This document shows, piece after piece, positions 4,999-5,027 of a stretch of 5,027 bases of DNA. The stretch covers positions 1 through 5,027 of the forward strand of contig JBGCED010000087.1 of assembly GCA_045106055.1 (NCBI GenBank), read 5' to 3'. The position numbers were made by a program, and so were the translations under genes. This stretch comes from JBGCED01 sp045106055 (lineage in GTDB: Bacteria > Pseudomonadota > Alphaproteobacteria > CBDDJK01). The notes below the pieces were generated by a model. That model searched no databases and was not told the origin of the DNA. It saw nothing but the letters and a program-made list of their open reading frames with translations. Within the stretch, counting starts at the first letter, position 1. Each line of letters starts with the position of its first letter.

Positions 4999-5027
4999 GG
5001 GGCGCATGGTCGCACTTGATCTAAAGC

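Noticed and set aside
4972..5007. Eleven-codon minus-strand frame upstream of acs, as a leader peptide
   Set aside because: It has no ribosome-binding site, it would start upstream of the predicted transcript, and no attenuator structure follows it.
5006..5027. Possible start of a divergent plus-strand gene (ATG at 5006, AAGGGG just before)
   Set aside because: Only seven codons are visible before the window ends, and the ribosome-binding site spacing is short, so it cannot be supported. It would be resolved by a few hundred more bases.
1..5027. Mobile element, CRISPR array, defence system, toxin-antitoxin pair or RNA gene
   Set aside because: No transposase or integrase motifs, no spaced direct repeats, no tRNA- or rRNA-like sequence, and every long frame on the coding strand is a recognisable protein family.

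Overview
The window is an ordinary bacterial chromosomal segment, most likely from an alphaproteobacterium. This rests on protein wording by eye: a BMP-family binding protein with the GGKFDKSFNEG and C-terminal SCPY signatures, a DUF1244 protein, and an AcsA of the proteobacterial type. Codons often end in A or T, and the gaps between genes are AT-rich. No genus can be named from the sequence alone.

All five genes lie on the minus strand, so they read from right to left. At the right end, a weak candidate promoter overlapping a 9-bp dyad precedes acs (acetyl-CoA synthetase, 2986-4929). A tight cluster follows: pncC/CinA-type NMN deamidase (2463-2969, 16 bp after acs), a DUF1244 protein (2113-2418, 44 bp later) and a beta-hydroxyacid dehydrogenase of the 3-hydroxyisobutyrate dehydrogenase family (1215-2093, 19 bp later). 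No intrinsic terminator is visible between these four genes, so they look like one operon. A 110-bp gap then holds a good sigma70-like promoter (ATGACA, 17 bp, TATAAT) whose spacer carries a perfect palindrome. This promoter drives a periplasmic BMP-family (PnrA-like) binding protein (85-1104). That gene ends in a strong Rho-independent terminator (24-61), which is embedded in extra AT-rich repeats.

Functionally the window is central and transport metabolism. Acs activates acetate, PncC recycles NMN into the NAD pool, the dehydrogenase probably reduces or oxidises a small 3-hydroxyacid with NADP(H), and the BMP protein probably captures nucleosides or a similar solute. Its ABC permease and ATPase partners are not in the window. 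The DUF1244 protein has no known function.

No mobile element, CRISPR array, RNA gene, toxin-antitoxin pair or defence system was seen, and no gene-free stretch reaches 300 bases. The items most worth a second look are modest: the dyads at the two promoters, the nested terminator repeats, the acs-pncC-DUF1244 linkage, and the pncC start, which lacks a Shine-Dalgarno sequence.
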